NCBI RefSeq assembly: GCF_030864355.1
Contig: NC_083396.1
Span: 1,922,001-1,986,000 of the forward strand
DNA: 64,000 nt
Source: Cutaneotrichosporon cavernicola
Lineage: Eukaryota; Basidiomycota; Tremellomycetes; Trichosporonales; Trichosporonaceae
Reading direction: 5' to 3'
Shown here: positions 34,483-44,612 of the stretch, piece after piece
Position numbering within the stretch: position 1 is the stretch's first letter
How the letters are laid out: each line of letters opens with the position of its first letter
Program-made: the position numbers and the translations under genes
The notes under the pieces: model-generated
Database searches by the model: none
What the model saw: only the letters and a program-made list of their open reading frames with translations
Told to the model about the DNA's origin: nothing

Positions 34483-36762
34483 CTACACAAGCTCGAGGTA
34501 CTTTTCGGGCGTGGTTAAGGCAGGGTTGACGTGACGGTTGTCTTGCACGACAAAGCCCGACGCATCGATCCACGAGGGGACTTGTGGGCGACCGATGGAC
34601 GCGCGGATAATGTTCTGAAAGCGCGACGGCGCTGCAAAGGGGTTGTAGGGGCGCTGCGTCGCCTTGAAAAGATTAGAGGACGCGGACGCACGGATCTGCT
34701 CAATGGTCGTAAGGTTGTAGAGCAGGAGGCGGATGTGGTACCAGAGCAAGAAGAGTACTGGGGCAAGGGTGAGGATGCCCAGCCCAAACGAAACAGCCGC
34801 GCCAGGACTCTCCTCGAGTGCCTGCTTGAAGGAGATGTGGTCATGGGCGCACAGCATGGAAAAGTGGAGAGCGGAGAAGACGACGACGTAGATGTCGCTC
34901 ACAGCGGTCATGATCACAAAGACCAAGAAGGCAAAGTAGTTGCGCCGACCGACGCAGCCGTGCAAGTAGGCGCAGTGGTGGTCGATGCCCTCGACGCAGT
35001 TACCGCAGAGGCGGCAGTGGGAGCAGCGGGGAGGGCGGTAGCTCTTGCACGTCTCGCAGTACTTGCACTGGACCTTGTCCTTGCCATCCTTGCCGACGAG
35101 GATTTCGCGCGGGTTCGCCTCCCAATATATGTCGACGGGAGTGTAGGGCGGGTCCGTGTCGAGGTCGCGCGGAAGGATGCCGGGTTCGCGGAAGGATGCT
35201 GCGGCCATGCTCGAGGTCGTCAGGCCAAAGAGGTAGACAAAGACGATGTTGATCGCGATGCCAGCGCCGCGCGACATGCCGTACTCGTGCGCATGCTTCC
35301 AGAGCCACACGCCGGTTGTACCGACCCACAGCCCGCTGATGCCGAGCAGAAGAAGGATCGAAAGAATGAATGATAACGGCGTGTCACCGCCGGTCATGAG
35401 GCGCCCGCCGCAGAAGAACGTCGAGTTCGTGTTCTCGAACTCGGTATACCGCCGCTTGTTGGTCGCCAGCATCGCCTGTTGCACGAGGCTCGGGCTCTTG
35501 GAGCCCTTGGCCGGTGACGGTCTACGCTGCGACAGCCGCTTCTCACCCAAGACGCCGAGCGTGTCGACTAAGTAGTCGCTCGACAGGTCGTGGTGCAGAC
35601 TCGCTCCGGGTCCGCGACTCGGTGATGACGCGTCCGTCTGCCGATCCCACACGCCCTCGCCTTGAGCGCTGTCAGGACCTGAGCGTCGCGAAGGTGTACC
35701 AGGCAGTGGCTGCGGGTGAGTCGCGCTCGGCGGTTGGGGTATCGTCTCAGTCTCCGTGTCTCGCACGACGGAGAATAAGGATTGTCGACGTGGGGTCTCG
35801 GAGCCACTCACGCCGCCAGCCACGTTCGAAGTTGACGGCCGGTTTGCAGTCGCGCTAGAAGAGCCAAAAGTGGGTGCTTCACGCTCGCCTGTAGGAGCCG
35901 TCTGCGCCCGCGAGCCACGCTGCAACTGGTTTCCGTACTGTGGCTGCTGGATGGCTAATGGCCCCGGGGCCGGTGATGGCCCGCGCGATACGCTTTGCGG
36001 CCCGAATGAGCTGGTGAACGGGGTCTGCGGCGAGCCGGCGGTCGCCGCGGTGTGGAATGTTGCACCTGACATGCCAGACACAGCGGTATGGAAGCTCGCA
36101 CCAGTCACGCCCGTCGCGCGGCTGTCGTGGCTGTACTCGCTCATGTTTGGCGTGGCTGCGCCGCCGGTCGATGGTTCTACCGACGCGTCAAGCGACGGCC
36201 GAAAGTCACCGGAAGGTCGTGGCGAGGGTCGCCGGAATGTGTCGACGGACGGTCTGCAATCGGCGCTGGGACGGGGATCGGTACTGACGCGCCCCGACGT
36301 ACTGACGCTCGTATTGCGCTCGCGCTGTTCGAGCCGGCGAGCAGCTGCAGGCTTCTGTGGCGCTAGGAATCCGCGGGGGGTCGGGAGGGGGGCAGCGCCA
36401 CGGGTGGGAGAACGCAGCGCTGCGCCGACGCTCGCTTCTGAGGGAGTGTTGGAGAGGGGTCTGGGGGAGGTGGTGCTGCTAATCTTGCGAGCGCGGGCTG
36501 GGGACGCACCGCCGCCTAGTCCGCCGTCGATGTTGTACTGTTGTCAGTATAAAGTGGCTGAAGGCGTGGCAAGAAGCTGGAAAGCGAGACGAAAGGGGGA
36601 TCGACGTACATATCGGCGCGTACCCTCTAGCGAGTTTCTAGAGAGGGGCGCGACGGCATCGTCATCCTCGTCCGAGTGGACGCTGAGACGTCGGGTGACG
36701 GTTACGTTGCGGCGGCTGGGGAGGGAGAGGCCGAGCGCCTCCGAGTTGGACGGAGAGGTCAT
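34483..36762 (-). CDS. ERF2: DHHC palmitoyltransferase, ERF2-like
   Basis: Two exons (36762-36610, 36537-34483) with a 72-nt intron give 735 residues. The first 430 residues are Ser/Pro-rich and disordered, much longer than yeast Erf2. Four membrane helices follow, two on each side of the cysteine-rich domain. That domain reads CKYCETCKSYRPPRCSHCRL, then CGNCVEGIDHHC (DHHC at 570-573), then AYLHGCVGRRNYFAF. A TTIE motif (TTxE) follows the fourth helix. DHHC enzymes transfer palmitate from CoA to cysteines of membrane proteins; Erf2 acts with Erf4 on Ras at the ER. The residues after DHHC differ from the usual Pro-Trp-x-x-Asn (here Ala-Tyr-Leu-His-Gly), so activity may be atypical. The ATG at 36762 was chosen because it opens the short first exon in frame. 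Confidence 0.88.
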
Positions 36763-37406
36763 GCTGGCTGAGGTTGCAGCGGCGCTGGGCGCGCGCTGTT
36801 TATTGAAGAAGATGAGGGGGGAGAAGGGGGAGAGTGTGAGTGTCAAGGTGAAGGTGCAAGTAAGAGGAAGAGATGGATTGTAGTCAGTTGGTGGTCGCCG
36901 TAACCTGTCGGGCGAGGTCAAAGCGGGACAGTTGGCCCTGAAAACGGAGCAATTAGAAAAATACTAGTTGATCGATTGTAACGATTACAAACCAGTTTCG
37001 TTCCGGGGGAGGGGTATACGAGTATCTTTGACCATGGACAGCTGGACAGGTTGCAAGGGGTAAAGGAACACAATAACGGCAACTAGGTCTTTGTTTTCTC
37101 TTTCAACAGATCGCAAGACAAACATCAACATGAGCCATATACATTATTGCAAGCTGTTAACTTCTACCAAACGTGGCCTTCATCATGGTCTCGCTCGGCA
37201 TCTTTCCGTTCTCCATCACACTTTAAGCATTCCCGTGCGGGTGCCACCCTGGCCCATTAATAGCGCCAGCTGGTAAACTGGTCGATTGCCAGAAACGGCA
37301 ATTCAACCCACGTGGTCACGAGGGACCACTCGACACGACGCTGGCATCCAAACCGCATTACATTTCGACCACAGTCTCCAGTCGTCCATCCACTTTCCTT
37401 CAAACA
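36763..37406. other. Divergent promoter of ERF2-like and TRAP alpha genes
   Basis: 644 bp. No gene seen. An ATG at 37185 opens a short frame (MVSLGIFPFS...) that stops after about 13 codons and has no good 5' splice site, so it could not be made into a signal-peptide exon. Confidence 0.45.
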
Positions 37407-38462
37407 ATGGGTACGCACTCTCATCAAGCTCTGCTCACACCAGCTGCAAACGTTATCGACGCGGTCGCCGCGCAGGCGACCTTCCCCGAGTCGAACCCCT
37501 TCGGGCGTGAGTACACTGAGAGCCAGCAGCCGTGGCATGCGAATCGCGATAAGCGTGACGAGGTTGTGACGCAACATGAGATGACAGAATGAGAGAGCTC
37601 CCCGGCTGGATGACATGTTGACAAGCCATCTGCAACGCCGCGCCCAGACTCACGCTCACTCCAGTCGTCACCAATGGCGAGGCCAACCCCATGTTTATCC
37701 AGATCACCAACGCTGGCGAGAACAACTTTACTCTCGTTTCAGCATCTGCTTCGTACCACGACACCAACAAGCACTGGAAACTCGTCAAGAATGCCACAGT
37801 CACCAAGTTTAACCTCCCCGTGAACGCCGGCGCCAACTTTACCGCACCATACAACCTGAACTCGGAGTGAGTGTTACCAACCTGTGGGGTTTTAAAGGGG
37901 CTTGGTGGGCAGCCTGGCTCTTTCTTCATCTACCAAGTGTAGTCATCGGTTGTTCTCAAGTCATTCAAACTGTCCTCCAGCTCGGCTGAGCTCGAACCCT
38001 TGCACCCGTCTCTCATCAAGTGCTAATCCCAGGCTCCGCTCGCAGGAGCACGGCCTCACCGTCTGGATCGACCTCAAGCACGGCAAGGAGCTGCACCGCG
38101 TCACGGCCTTCAACTCGACCGTCTCGATCGTCGAGCCCGCTACCTCGTGGTTTGACCCCCAGGTCATCTTCATGTACCTCGTCGTCGGTGCTACTCTCAT
38201 CGGCGCGGGCTACCTTGCCTTCACCATGTACTTTGAGCAGCCCAAGAAGACGCGCAAGGGTGCCCGCAAGCACGCCAAGGCCGCCCCCGCTGTCGTCGAG
38301 GGCTCCGTCTCCGACTCGGGCAAGGGCGCTTACGACGAGGACTGGATTCCGGCCCAGCACAAGCGCCGCGTCAAGGGGGACGCCGCGACGAGCGGCGGCG
38401 AGGCGACGAGCGGCGCTGAGAGTGGGCCGGAGAAGGCTCGCCGGAGGAGGGCGAAGAAGTAG
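37407..38462 (+). CDS. Translocon-associated protein alpha (SSR1/Irc22-like)
   Basis: Model exons 37407-37506, 37626-37866 and 38033-38462 give 256 residues. The lumenal domain reads LTLTPVVTNGEANPMFIQIT, NAGENNFTLVSASASYHD, LPVNAGANFTAPYNLNSELR and HGLTVWIDLKHGKELHRVTA. A single membrane helix (VIFMYLVVGATLIGAGYLAF) is followed by a basic cytosolic tail ending ARRRRAKK. This is the TRAP alpha layout; the complex sits beside Sec61 in the ER membrane and helps protein translocation. The C-terminal two exons are secure. The N-terminus is not: the first exon (MGTHSHQALLTPAANVIDAV) lacks a normal signal peptide, and the first intron's 3' site was chosen to keep the frame. An upstream signal exon may have been missed. 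Confidence 0.78.
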
Positions 38463-38553
38463 GGTGTGAAGTAGGGTGTGGTGATCAAGTACTGGGAGAG
38501 CATCTACTGTCGCTACGGGGTCCAGAGTGGTACCGCAATGCATGTGAATGTGT

Positions 38554-39459
38554 TTAGTTGGCGTTGACAAACTCCTTGACGTCGGCGAGCCAGCCGACGT
38601 AGTCCTTCTGCTCCTTGTACTCGGAGTACGAGACGATGAAGTTGGAGAGGGCAGCGTCGACGCCACGCTCGGCGAGGTAGGCCTGGAACGCGTCCTGGAC
38701 AACCGAGTCGAGGGTGTCGAACTCTGGATTTTAGCGCAAGTGGGGAGGGAGGGGGCGGAATCTTCCCGACCGGCCACTCACGAGGACCCATGTAGCTGGA
38801 CCGGCGCTTCCAGTCGCCCTCGGCGCCGTTGGCCTCAGCAAGCGCCTTCTCGTAGATGGCTACGTTGGTGACCTCGAAGCCGTCGGGCGACGCGCCAAGG
38901 TCAACAAGGAGCGCCTTCTTTGCACCGCTCTTGGTGACGAGAAGCGACGAGGTGATGAACGCAGGCGCAACGTCCTCGACAATGTTGCCGTCGGCGTCGA
39001 CGCTCTCAACCGGGTCGGTGTTGTCCAGGTCCGAGATCTGGAACGTGAGCTTGAGGCTGGGGTCAGCTTAATTGAGAGAGCGCGGGGAGTGGTTGGGGGT
39101 GGGGGGGACGGCGAAAGAGAGAGTAGGTCGGCTGGGAGGCGAAAGGTCGACCCAGGGCATACACACCTCTCGTCGCCAAACTTGCGCGAAATCACAACAT
39201 CGTCGGAGTTGACAGTGTCGGACACGCTCCAGACACCCTCGGCCTCGAGCTCCTGCAGGAACCCAGGCTTGGACGAGCTAGCGCCCTCGGTCTCGTACGC
39301 GTGCTCGGCAGCCAGGGCGGCCGCGAGCTCGCCGTCGCTCTCGCCAGCGCTGAACACGGAACGCGAGACATGGAACGCGCGCGCAGCGACAACGCGGGCG
39401 ACGGGGAGGCGCGCGGTGCGGACGGCACGGAGAGCGGGACGGAGAGCACGAAGAGACAT
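38554..39459 (-). CDS. MAM33: Mitochondrial p32/MAM33 family matrix protein
   Basis: Three exons (39459-39167, 39056-38782, 38723-38554) give 245 residues. The N-terminus is an arginine-rich, acid-free mitochondrial presequence (MSLRALRPALRAVRTARLPV). The mature part matches MAM33/p32: a helix with GFLQELEAEG, the beta segment VVISRKFGDESLKLTFQISD, an acidic loop, SSLLVTKSGAKKALLVDLGA, then the C-terminal helix pair LDSVVQDAFQAYLAERGVDA and YVGWLADVKEFVNAN. The p32 proteins are acidic trimers in the matrix and support mitochondrial translation and respiration. Both introns restore the domain in phase. It diverges from the RNase T2-like gene across 258 bp and converges on TRAP alpha with 91 bp between stops. 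Confidence 0.93.
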
Positions 39460-39717
39460 GGTGGTGGCGATGGGAGCTTAGTTCGCGGTTCGCACGAACG
39501 TGAGCGTTGAGAGCCTCGAACTTTGCTGGTCGAGACCGTGGGAAAGCTGAAGGTCCTAATCTTAGGTATTGGCGTGCCTGGAGCCGTATCAAAACGTCAT
39601 CGAGGATTCCAAGTGCGGGAGAAGTAAAAACGGGTTGTCCACTGTTTAGTATGTTGAGCTTAGTTTTCCGCGCTTCTGAACTTTGCATCTTCCACATCTC
39701 CATTTACTGGTACCACA
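39460..39717. promoter_or_regulatory. Compact divergent promoter, MAM33 and RNase T2-like genes
   Basis: 258 bp separate the two start codons, so both genes must use overlapping regulatory sequence. No specific binding site could be assigned by eye. Confidence 0.5.
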
Positions 39718-40911
39718 ATGGTGGTATCGTTAGCGCTTCTCACTGTTCTCCTCCCTCTAGGGGCAGCAGTTGACTGCTCGCCATACACCAACACCATCTC
39801 GTGCTCGAGCAAGGGTGTCGACGTGTGCTGCGTTCCAGCGGCTGGCCGCTTCGTGTTCCGGCAGCGCTTCGAGCCAGACGCTGGGGATAACGGGTCGTGG
39901 GGTATTGAGGGCCTGGACGTACTTGAGTGAGTACCTCTCACGCCGCCAGCTCAGTCCTGGTCCATAGCTGGCACGCTCACCTTCCTCCAACATCTCCTTT
40001 CTCCCTTCCCCCCTCCCCCTCCTCACCCCCTCTCTGATACCCGGATATCACCCAACAGCTGTGGATTTCAGGAGAATCTGACACCAGGTGTGATGGTTCG
40101 CCCGCCACACGCGCCGGAGGTAAGCTCACGCACGAGGCGATCGGCAGTCTGTGCGCGCGCACGAAGGGCTTTGACGTGGAGGAGAACGAGGCCGCGTGGG
40201 CCCAGAGCGAGGTGGGAGAAGGTGTCGAGGAGGTTTGGGAGCGAGTCGTGAGTGTGGCGTCGCGTTTCGCACGGCTGTGTCAGCTCAGCTCTGTCCCCCA
40301 GCTAACAGCAGTGGAACACGGCCGGGCGCTACGTGACTTCTCTCTGTGACGAGGACGCCGATGTGCCACGCTTCTTTGACACGCTCTTAGGCCTTCACAA
40401 TCGGATGAAGGTCGGTGAGGCGCTCGAGCATGCAGGTGTGCGTATTCTCACTTCCATCCCAACAGCTACTATCCCCACAAGTTGCAGCTGACACCAGATC
40501 GTCACCTCGGCAGATACGACCTACCGCCTCGAGGACATTGAGTCCGCGCTCACGCCGTTCGGGCAGCCCATCCTCCTCTGCGAGGAGCGCACCCTCACGC
40601 GCGTCCTGTGGACACTCCACGCGCGGGGCAACCTCGCTGGCTGGACGACCGCCGACCACGGCACGTTGCACACCACCTGTCCTTCAGAAGGGATCGTGTA
40701 CCCGCCCTCGACAGTGCCCCTGCCCACGAGCACGACATGGGACCAGATCTACCGCCCGACCATGCGGCCGATTACGCTGAGCTACGACGAGAACAAGCGC
40801 GTCAAGTACGACGACGAGCCGAAGCAGAAGAAGCTGGGCTTCTTCAAGGACCACGACGCGCGCCGTGCCGGCGGGGATCACGGGCATGACAAGTACCGTG
40901 ATGAGCTGTGA
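39718..40911 (+). CDS. RNase T2-family pseudoenzyme with ER-retention signal
   Basis: Four exons (39718-39926, 40088-40247, 40309-40437, 40498-40911) give 303 residues. A signal peptide (MVVSLALLTVLLPLGAA) leads to paired cysteines as in RNase T2 (SCSSKGVDVCC). The first catalytic block, normally IHGLWPDxCDGS, reads IEGLDVLECDGS (Glu64 for His). The second, normally EWxKHGTC, reads QWNTAG (Gln124 for Glu, Ala128 for His). All three catalytic residues of the fold are therefore replaced, while the flanking Gly, Leu, Cys-Asp-Gly-Ser and Trp-Asn remain. The protein ends KYRDEL, a KDEL-type retrieval signal, so it probably resides in the ER lumen. The C-terminal 100 residues are charged and lie outside the fold. 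A nuclease role is unlikely; binding or regulation is possible. The exact 3' sites of introns 1 and 3 were set by frame and motif. Confidence 0.72.
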
Positions 40912-41149
40912 GTGTCAGAGGGCTCGGAGATACAATTGGTCAGACAGCATAGAACCATGTCAGCAGGTTTAACTCTAACACGCGGTGCATCATACTACTT
41001 CACAGTTGACCGCTCTAAAATGCTCATCACATCGCCGCAGGGGCGGCGATGGCAAGGATCAAATCTCATCGTGCCAAACTGGCGGGCTATGGACATCGCA
41101 TCCGGCTTGCTGGTGGTCGTCGGCACGACACAAATACAGGCATCGGACG

Positions 41150-41434
41150 GGTGAGCCCACGCAAATGTAGGCTTCGACCCTCACCTGCCCCGGTCGTGAC
41201 CTTGAACAGCGTGGACAGCGTCATATTGGCGTTATTCGGAATCATGTTTATGAGCACCTTCTCGGGATTCAAAGTGGGGTGAACGAACGTCCACTCGATC
41301 TGGTTGAGCGCGCTTGACCCACATGGCTAAAGCTGACGACACAACCTTTGAAGTAGACAAGTAGGTGTAAGTGTCGGAGACGGCAAGGTCACTAAGTACT
41401 GTACTGACAAACGTGAGCGCACTTGACATTCTAA
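41150..41434 (-). pseudogene. Truncated KNH-domain gene fragment
   Basis: On the minus strand 41314-41190 encodes ALNQIEWTFVHPTLNPEKVL and onward to STLFKVTTGAG. This parallels APNQAEWTFVHPTLDPDKVE of the KNH gene just upstream. There is no room for a signal peptide, because the neighbouring gene's stop codon is only about 20 bp upstream of the first ATG. No later segment with the expected YAxSExFEI motif or GPI tail was found down to 40912. Reading from that ATG, the KNH frame is reached only through a frameshift or a poor intron ending at 41328. It looks like a decayed tandem duplicate. A small expressed gene with odd splicing is the alternative. Confidence 0.5.
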
Positions 41435-41454
41435 CATCCGGTACTAGACGCTTC

Positions 41455-42143
41455 CTATTTGGCAGCTCCAGTTCCCCACACCACCGCTGCCATCACCACG
41501 CCAAGCCATTCCGGGGTCGCGAGCCGCCTCGCTCCTGACGTTGAACCTGTCGGGCCCACAGCTAGGGCGCTGCTTTGGGCAGAAGCGACGTCGGGTGTGG
41601 GATGCCACTTGTGCGTAAGTGCGGCCCCAGCCGGCCGCAGTTCAAAGTTCTCGCTCTCGGCGTAGATATCTGGTTCAGCCTCCCACCACAATATATCTTA
41701 CGAGAACTGTTGGTGCGATCTTGGAGGAGTAGGAAATACCCCTCACCAGCCTTTGCGCCTTGCAGGTTGGTTTGACCGCCCCACTTCCCCCAGTGGGCAC
41801 GTACCGTCGCCACCAACACTGGAGACGGACAGACCGTGTCGTCAAGATTATCGAGGATTAAGTCCATCTCCACCTTGTCAGGATCGAGGGTGGGGTGGAC
41901 AAATGTCCATTCGGCTTGGTTGGGCGCATCGAGGACCCACCAGTCGAGCATGGTTGGGAAGTTAATGCGGGTCGATGTGAGTGGGCTTTCGCCGGCGATT
42001 TCGGTGGAGGCGGCGGAAGGGTGAGTGGTGGAGGGGACGAGGCCTTGGGTTATGAGGGTGCCGATGTCGATGGTGGATGTCTGGGCTAGCGCTGGGGCTG
42101 AGAGGGCGAGGATGAGGCTGAGGGCGAGGACGAGGACCTGCAT
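41455..42143 (-). CDS. GPI-anchored Kre9/KNH-type surface protein
   Basis: Two exons (42143-41702, 41669-41455) around a 32-nt intron give 218 residues. Signal peptide MQVLVLALSLILALSAPALA. The KNH-type domain begins FPTMLDWWVLDAPNQAEWTF, continues LDPDKVEMDLILDN and EGYFLLLQDRTNSS, and closes across the intron with HIYAESENFELRPAG, the family's conserved strand. A short Ser/Thr stalk and a hydrophobic tail (LGVVMAAVVWGTGAAK) suggest a GPI signal, although ending in lysine is unusual. Without splicing the frame runs past the domain end into unrelated sequence. It sits in a minus-strand cluster with a related gene upstream and a fragment downstream. Confidence 0.78.
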
Positions 42144-42471
42144 GTTGGACCGGGTGGATGGGGAAGAGATTTGAGTGCAGCGTGCACCTTTTTTAACCAG
42201 CTGAGCAAAACCAAGCTAACGAATGCCAAGCCATTCACTAGTTCATTTGCTGTCACATACCACGCCGTACATCCCATCCGACGGCGGTGCCGAGGTATGC
42301 TCAATGCGCTCGGACCACATGGTCCACGCGGTACTCCACTACGCATTTCAACGTACCAACGACCAAGGCGCTGAGGTACTCTCGGCTCGGCTCGGAAGCA
42401 TATCTTGGGCAAAGAAATGGGTGACATCGAAGCATGAAACAAATTAACCCATCGAGCCATCAAGACATCAA

Positions 42472-43122
42472 TTAAAGCAGGGCCACAAGCAGCCCCACCA
42501 CCCCCAACCCCATACCAGCGCCGCTCCCCATCCGCACGCCGCTACTACCCGTCGTGGTCATGGGGACGCCCCACGGCATGGGGGCGATGTGATGCGAACC
42601 CGCGACCTTGATCTCGAAATTCTCCGACGAGGCATATACGACTGGCATCAGCGTCCTTTCCTCGGGGTTTTCTGACTAGTATCATTGGCAAAGTCGTGCA
42701 GGCGAAGCCTGTATCCGTTCCCAGCGACGGCGGGGAGAGACCCGTTATACGTCATGCCGAACATGTTTGCCGGGACTGGGTCAGCGTCTGGTCTCGTCTT
42801 CGCCGCTACTCGGAGCCTACTTTTATCGTTAAGAATCAGGGGACCACGGAGCATCACCACATCTCCGTCCGGCCGGTCTAGGATGACCCGGAGATCGGGC
42901 GAGTTGTCCTGGACCCAATCCCAGACAATATAGTTTGTCTCGTTGAGGGTGACTATTATCAGCGGGGTGGGTATGGGACATACACCAATCGCGGGCAGTC
43001 GGGAACACAAAGGTCGTCACGTTACGGGGCGGGGCGTCTGGGATCATCGGAATTGGTGTGTCGGGTATCTCGCGCACGCTCAGAGCAAACGCAATAGGCA
43101 AGAGGAGGAGGACGGCCAGCAT
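42472..43122 (-). CDS. GPI-anchored Kre9/KNH-type surface protein, four exons
   Basis: Exons 43122-42984, 42952-42821, 42775-42677 and 42641-42472 (introns 31, 45 and 35 nt) give 179 residues. Signal peptide MLAVLLLLPIAFALS. Domain landmarks: NVTTFVFPTARDWFTLNETN, YIVWDWVQDNSPDLRVILD, LPAVAGNGYRLRLHDFANDT and IVYASSENFEIKVAG. The C-terminus is glycine- and Ser-rich and then hydrophobic (GMGLGVVGLLVALL), a GPI-type ending. Every intron is needed to link these landmarks, and all have GT-AG ends with CTGA-type branch points. Sequence similarity to the neighbouring KNH gene is low outside the landmarks, so the pair diverged long ago or fast. Confidence 0.75.
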
Positions 43123-43730
43123 GATAAGCTTGGGTGCTTGGATGTGATGAGCGGTGAGCGATGAGCGATGAGCGATGTGGTTTATATTCATCAAGACGGT
43201 GAACAACAAACGAGTCTCTCCTGCCTCGTGTCCCTCATACTCCCCCAAACGTTGGTACTCCGGTCGTCGCGGCGCTTGATCTCGGCACTGTATTTGCTTC
43301 TGAGGAACCGTGCGGCGTGGGAACAGTCAATTGCCCAGCGTTCCCAAGTCCTTTCCGTCGACGGACATTCAGACGGCGCGAGTGCCACCTCCGAACAGCA
43401 CAGCCCATTCCGCCGTCGCCATCTGCCACGCCATCCGCGCCGTAGGTCGTAGATAGTAGAGGGCCAAGCAACGTACGCGTACGGCCGAACCAGAGACCCC
43501 CCTCCTTTCTCCTTTCGGGCCGGTGCATGGAACGCCGCGACTTAGCTGGGACGGAGAGATGAGTGCAGTACGGAAGAGACCTGCTCAGATCAGCATGCCT
43601 GAAGCTTGGTGGAAGCTAAATCCGGCGCATATCCTGAGTCTTGGCATGTCGGATCGAATGCGAACACCACTAGCGAACCACCACAACGTCGCCACCATCT
43701 GCGTTCCTCAACCAGACAAGAAACAAAACA
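43123..43730. other. Intergenic region upstream of KNH gene
   Basis: 608 bp between the KNH start and the tRNA. Promoter for the minus-strand KNH gene is expected here; CGATGAGCGATGAGCGATG repeats lie at about 43155-43175. No gene seen. Confidence 0.45.
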
Positions 43731-43801
43731 TACACTGTAAGGGAGTCGAACCCCTGCCGCGTCGATGGCAACGACGCATGATACCGTTTCACCAACAGTG
43801 T
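43731..43801 (-). tRNA. tRNA-Gly (anticodon GCC)
   Basis: On the minus strand a full cloverleaf can be drawn. The acceptor stem is ACACTGT pairing with ACAGTGT. The D arm contains GGTGAAACGG, which fits the A box. The anticodon stem is CGTCG/CGACG with loop TTGCCAT, giving anticodon GCC. The T arm is AGGGG-TTCGACT-CCCTT, which fits the B box. A discriminator A follows at 43731, and a TTTT run just downstream can end Pol III transcription. There is no intron. The acceptor starts with A rather than the usual G, which is uncommon for tRNA-Gly. Confidence 0.88.
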
Positions 43802-44612
43802 TGTATCGCAACTATGCTACGTTGCGAGATGGTTTTTTTTGTTTTCTGCTCGGCCACATTCGTTTCGAGGGCGCCACTCAAAGTCCTGGACATACCTGTG
43901 CGTTACATTCTCACGCATGGCCCAGTTGGTACTTTTTCCCGACTAAGCGCCCTCCCGCCGACTTCTCACTACGGCTGGGTACTCCCACGCATCTCACTCA
44001 TCCCACAGATGGGCGCCTCTTCATTCTGTTGTCAAATCGTCGGATAACTCATTCGCAAGGAGTCATGATCGTTGATAGGGATGATAGGGATGAGAGCGCC
44101 GTTCCCAACATCTCATGATGCTGCAGTTCCGCCATCGCGTCCCTCCCGGTCGTCATCTAACGTTCTCACGCTGTCAGGTCTGCTACGGCGTGGCGTCATC
44201 GAGCGACCGGAATGGCCAGAGGGCTGTCAGTGATGGGGCGCCGGGCAGTTCCAGTTATGGTCCTCTGCGCCGCTGAAATGGGGGCTTTGGGCGTGCGAGT
44301 TGCGGTCTGGGCCGCGGAAGTGGGGGCTTTGGGCGTGCGAGTTGCGGTCTGGCCCTCTGCGTCGGGATCTTAGGAGGTTGCGGGTGTGCGAAAGGGAATG
44401 GCGCATACCCCGTCACGACGAACCTGATGTCATCGCCTGCTGCGTCGATGGCGAGCCGACATCCGGTGGGCTGCTCGTCGTGCCGGGCTCATCTCAGAAG
44501 AGTTATAAGCCACCGTGCAGTGGAACCCAGCCTTCATCCTTGCTCTCTCGCCCTCTCTCTCTCTATCAAACTCCAACCCCTATCAACCCCACCCCACCCC
44601 ACCAACAACAGC
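43802..44612. other. Upstream region of the HSP12-like gene
   Basis: 811 bp between tRNA and HSP12-like start. It contains a 42-bp tandem duplication (separate entry) and a TATA-like TTATAA at about 44503, near 105 bp before the start codon. The leader is CT-rich. No clear stress-response element was found upstream of the TATA-like site. Confidence 0.5.
44269..44352. repeat. 42-bp tandem duplication upstream of HSP12-like gene
   Basis: Two adjacent near-identical 42-bp units (44269-44310, 44311-44352), differing at about three positions. The shared core begins GGGGGCTTTGGGCGTGCGAG. Located about 260 bp before the HSP12-like start codon. Confidence 0.85.

Noticed and set aside
34531..35373. 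280-codon open frame on the + strand
   Set aside because: Antisense to the DHHC domain, which is clearly coded on the minus strand.
35756..36883. 375-codon open frame on the + strand
   Set aside because: Antisense to the disordered N-terminus of the ERF2-like gene; Arg/Ser/Val composition without motifs.
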